Below are positions 35,601-36,977 of a stretch of DNA of 36,977 nucleotides, piece after piece; the stretch's first letter is position 1, and every line of letters begins with the position of its first letter. The translations under genes and the position numbers were made by a program. The DNA lies in NCBI GenBank assembly GCA_017940245.1, contig JAGAYZ010000055.1:1-36977 (forward strand). The letters are read 5' to 3'. This stretch comes from Muribaculaceae bacterium. GTDB taxonomy: Bacteria; Bacteroidota; Bacteroidia; Bacteroidales; Muribaculaceae. Under the pieces are notes generated by a model that worked only from the letters and a program-made list of their open reading frames with translations, did no database searches and was not told where the DNA came from.

Positions 35601-36660
35601 GACCGATTCTGTCAAGGCTGCACCCACTGTGACTCCAACCGACTCAGCCGCGGTATCACCCACTGTGGCTCCGGCCGACTCTGCCGCTGTAGCACCCGCT
35701 GTGGCTCCGGCCGACTCAGTCGCTGTAGCACCCGCTGTGGCCCCGGCCGATACTGTAGCCTCCAAACCCGCTCAACCGACAGAAAAGCCAAAGCCCAACT
35801 TAGAACAGGAGCAGAAACCAGCCAAGAGCGTCAAGCCCTCAAAACCCAACAAGGAAGACCACCTGGGTAACGTGAGTGAGAAACAGCGCGACCGCTACGA
35901 GGCCAAGGAGCGCGAACGTGCTGCCAAGCAGCGCGAGAAAGAGCGCAAGGAAAAAGAGAAAGCCGAGAAGAAATTGCGTGAACAGCAAGAGCAGATGCGC
36001 CAAGACTCCATACGCCAAGCCGAAAAAGACCGCGAGCGCGCCCTCAAGGAAGCCGACAAGGCTCGCGAGAACCGTTATAAGCACCGTGCCGACTCGGTCA
36101 AGAACGAGTTCAAGTCGCGTGAACAGGCCATCAAGGACAAGCAGAAAGAGCAAGAAGAGGCGCGCAAGCTCAAAGAGAAGGAACGCAAAGAAGCCGCTAA
36201 GCTCAAGAAAGAGCAGCGCAAGCAGCGCGAAAAAGAGCGCAAAGAGCGTCAGAAACAAAAGGAGAAAGAACGCAAAGAGAAGGCCAAGCTGAAAAAGCAG
36301 CAAGCTAAAGAGAAAGCCGAAGCTGCCAAGCAGCGCCAAAAAGAGCGTGAGGCCGAACGCAAAGCCAAGGCCGAAGAGCGCAAGCAGGCGCAGCGCGAAC
36401 GCCAGCAAGCCGCCAAAGACCGCAACAAGGCCGGCAACGATAAAGATTCCGGCCGCTCGTCTGGCACCAACACTGGCCGCGGCAGCAACAAGCCTTCCAC
36501 CCCCGACGCAGGGAAGTCGGCAACAGCAACCGATACCAATAACGGAAATGCCGACGGAGCCGACATCAATGACAACAATAATTCCACCAGCGGCTCGACT
36601 GGAACATCCGGCGCCAACAACTCAACAGGTCGCTCTGTCAGGAACAACCGCAAGAGATAA
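32656..36660 (+). CDS. SprE/PorW-type TPR lipoprotein with a giant charged tail
   Basis: 1334 residues. Lipoprotein signal with cysteine 22 (LMLVFTLVLQAC) followed by STKKNTAGSRFWQALNTRYN, the family start. TPR-like helical repeats run from about 110 to 430 and again from 583 to 760. A LFEQDGDMAIPPQVHLVLIS segment near 880 fits the C-terminal conserved part of SprE relatives. Beyond residue 920 the protein departs from the family: a K/D/E linker, three 12-residue A/P/V repeats (about 996-1031), then roughly 180 residues almost only K, E, R, A and Q (about 1072-1255), predicted as one long coiled coil or single helix, and a G/S/T/N-rich end. SprE/PorW supports type IX secretion and gliding in other Bacteroidetes; no other T9SS gene is here. 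Related proteins occur in genera without T9SS. Confidence 0.85.
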   Translation: MKKLFRHIPLLMLVFTLVLQACSTKKNTAGSRFWQALNTRYNVYYHGKTHYDEQIKELENEYEDDYSQHVFIHPAEARSNPKSPQPKGSFDRTIEKMQKAIALHSIKKKPAKKAGKQSDPKYREWMSRDEYNPFIHNAWYLLAKSEYMKGDFLEASATFRYIYRHFTWKNTLAQEAQVWEALCYTAMGWNSEADNVLAHVHIDEIEDSRVRSLANLAFADYFIKEKRNEQAIPYLVEAVKKASGAQKVRLNFLLGQLYEETGNPEMAYQSYKRAGSSNSSSYRTKFNARIKQSAVFQGYDIGKEVRALKRMTRYDRNKEYLDQIYYAIGNLYLTREDTVNAIENYKLAAEKSTRNGIDKAISQITLGGVYFAQHKYDLAQPCYAEAIPQLNEDYPNYKMLKHRSDVLDELAVYAQNVTLQDSLLRLSKMSEDEVKAVIKKIIDELKKKEKEEKEAAALEEYLAKQDAKGNQLGRDNKNAPQTYQMNDDKSWYFYNTATKNAGKTAFQQAWGNRKLEDNWRRRNKNTFSFDDETTAPDDSTSLALGDSLAGDTTAVDKEALKRAEDPHYEEYYLKQIPRTEEQIQAAHDIIQEGLYNMGVILKDKLEDFDASASQFNELLTRYPDNIYRLDTYYNMYLMFMRSGQTSRANTYRDLITSEFADSKYGQALQDPNYFDNLKNMMRDQENMYEAAYANYLADNNEAVHEAYAEMMRKYPLSKIMPKFMFIDALSYVTQRQYDKFKEVLKEMLQRYPETDITPTASSIVKQINAGRKLNGGGSNARGMLWSTRLSNDTTPEALEKKFTPFAEDNDKPQVFILLYPTDSVSTNMLLYEVARHNFTAFKVKDYDLEQMTFGRLGLLVVKGFENFDEVKHYRTLFEQDGDMAIPPQVHLVLISESNFQLLLNEGRSFEDYFDYLEGKNVEKVEGTDVSDQTGADTKPTTDKSPKKEIGKKDKPKKQEKADDNAGQAKKQDKAEKTDKPEKTDSVKAAPTVTPTDSAAVSPTVAPADSAAVAPAVAPADSVAVAPAVAPADTVASKPAQPTEKPKPNLEQEQKPAKSVKPSKPNKEDHLGNVSEKQRDRYEAKERERAAKQREKERKEKEKAEKKLREQQEQMRQDSIRQAEKDRERALKEADKARENRYKHRADSVKNEFKSREQAIKDKQKEQEEARKLKEKERKEAAKLKKEQRKQREKERKERQKQKEKERKEKAKLKKQQAKEKAEAAKQRQKEREAERKAKAEERKQAQRERQQAAKDRNKAGNDKDSGRSSGTNTGRGSNKPSTPDAGKSATATDTNNGNADGADINDNNNSTSGSTGTSGANNSTGRSVRNNRKR
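35623..35748. repeat. 36-bp tandem repeat inside the SprE-like gene
   Basis: Three near-identical 36-bp units (35641-35676, 35677-35712, 35713-35748), each coding DSAAVxPxVAPA, preceded by a partial unit. In frame, so copy number changes would alter linker length without breaking the gene. Confidence 0.85.
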
Positions 36661-36668
36661 AACACCAC

Positions 36669-36711
36669 ACCCTGCAGAATCCCCAATCGATGTGATTTTG
36701 CAGGGTCTTTT
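36669..36711 (+). terminator. Intrinsic terminator of the SprE-like gene
   Basis: ACCCTGCA (36669-36676) pairs with TGCAGGGT (36699-36706), followed by a T-rich run. It starts eight bases after the stop codon. Confidence 0.8.
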
Positions 36712-36790
36712 CTTTCATTTCCTGACTTCGGCACTTTTTTCCGCCATCAGATAGCATCTATTGAATATCAGCAAGTTAGCAAAATAAATG

Positions 36791-36810
36791 GGTGACGCAG
36801 GGTGACGCAA
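36791..36810. repeat. Tandem decamer near the transposon edge
   Basis: GGGTGACGCA occurs twice back to back. It lies just upstream of the transposase start and may belong to the left end of the insertion sequence, whose exact border I cannot fix. Confidence 0.6.
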
Positions 36811-36824
36811 GCAATAAAAATGCT

Positions 36825-36832
36825 TACCTTTG
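36825..36832 (+). promoter_or_regulatory. -7 box of the transposase gene
   Basis: TACCTTTG, an exact match ending four bases before the ATG at 36837, so any transcript from it would be leaderless or nearly so. Confidence 0.4.
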
Positions 36833-36836
36833 CACT

Positions 36837-36977
36837 ATGTTTGTCAGGAAAAAACGCAACAGGTCTGGCTCAACGAGTGTTGTTGTTGTCAATAAGAGAG
36901 GTGGAAAGTTTGTCGAGATAAAGAATTTCGGCACTGTGAGGTGTGAATCAGAAGCCGACACCCTTGTCATTCAGGCC
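36837..36977 (+). CDS. IS1634-type transposase, N-terminal part (runs off the window)
   Basis: 47 codons are visible with no stop: MFVRKKRNRSGSTSVVVVNK, then RGGKFVEIKNFGTVR. This opening matches the N-terminus of IS1634-family (IS4-like DDE) transposases of Bacteroidetes. The catalytic domain lies beyond the window, so I cannot say whether it is intact. It follows the SprE-like gene's terminator by about 125 bases. Confidence 0.75.
   Translation, partial: MFVRKKRNRSGSTSVVVVNKRGGKFVEIKNFGTVRCESEADTLVIQA

Noticed and set aside
35641-35748. 36-bp tandem repeats of CRISPR-like unit length
   Set aside because: They are contiguous without spacers and encode in-frame protein repeats.
35839-36408. 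Minus-strand frame looking like a membrane protein rich in L and F
   Set aside because: Lysine/glutamate codons read backwards become F and L; this is an artefact of the charged tail.

Overview
The window looks like a chromosome segment of a gut-type Bacteroidales bacterium (Muribaculaceae or Prevotellaceae are my best guesses). The reasons are Bacteroidetes-type promoters (TAnnTTTG at -7, often with TTG or TTTG about 20 bp upstream), many lipoproteins, a SprE/PorW-type TPR lipoprotein, DUF4369 and DUF3667 proteins, secreted proteins ending in dockerin-like DxNGDGxxDVEDVN repeats, and Bacteroidetes-style versions of AroA, FTCD, SufBCDS and Mfd. Most of it is ordinary core genome with GC-rich codon use, broken by repeat-rich intergenic stretches.

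Layout. 1-1600 is an AT-rich accessory strip: the tail of an unknown protein, a CoiA-like zinc/nuclease protein and the broken start of a WYL-type regulator. 1879-4913 is a tight three-gene unit on +: SPOR lipoprotein, a fused AAA ATPase-DUF4435 (TOPRIM-like) protein resembling a merged PARIS/OLD-class protein, and a DUF3667 membrane protein. 4887-10026 is on -: aquaporin, two small lipoproteins, a secreted dockerin/formylglycine-generating-enzyme-fold protein, a polyprenyl diphosphate synthase and a TatD nuclease. 10158-19320 holds a UDP-glucose dehydrogenase homologue that lacks the catalytic cysteine, FTCD (-), a GT4 glycosyltransferase, a possible structured RNA, a DUF4369 lipoprotein and Mfd. 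19317-20729 (-) is an orphan phage-portal-like gene. 20730-23604 holds two tandem secreted dockerin paralogues set among arrays of short triloop hairpins. 23605-24657 is an acyltransferase-3 membrane protein. 24702-30220 (-) is a cvpA-sufB-sufC-sufD-sufS operon. 30243-30596 is a repeat element with inverted ends that carry outward promoter-like sequences between the divergent suf and aroA units. 30729-36660 is aroA, a small membrane protein and a giant SprE-like lipoprotein with a very long charged tail. The last 141 bases are the start of an IS1634-type transposase.

How they work together. The suf genes assemble Fe-S clusters, AroA makes aromatic precursors, FTCD finishes histidine breakdown into the folate pool, and Mfd couples transcription to repair. 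The items most worth following up are the degenerate Ugd paralogue, the fused ATPase-DUF4435 protein, the folded candidate RNA at 14778-14878, the orphan portal gene, and the repeat and leader families that recur upstream or downstream of several genes. I saw no tRNA, rRNA or CRISPR array.
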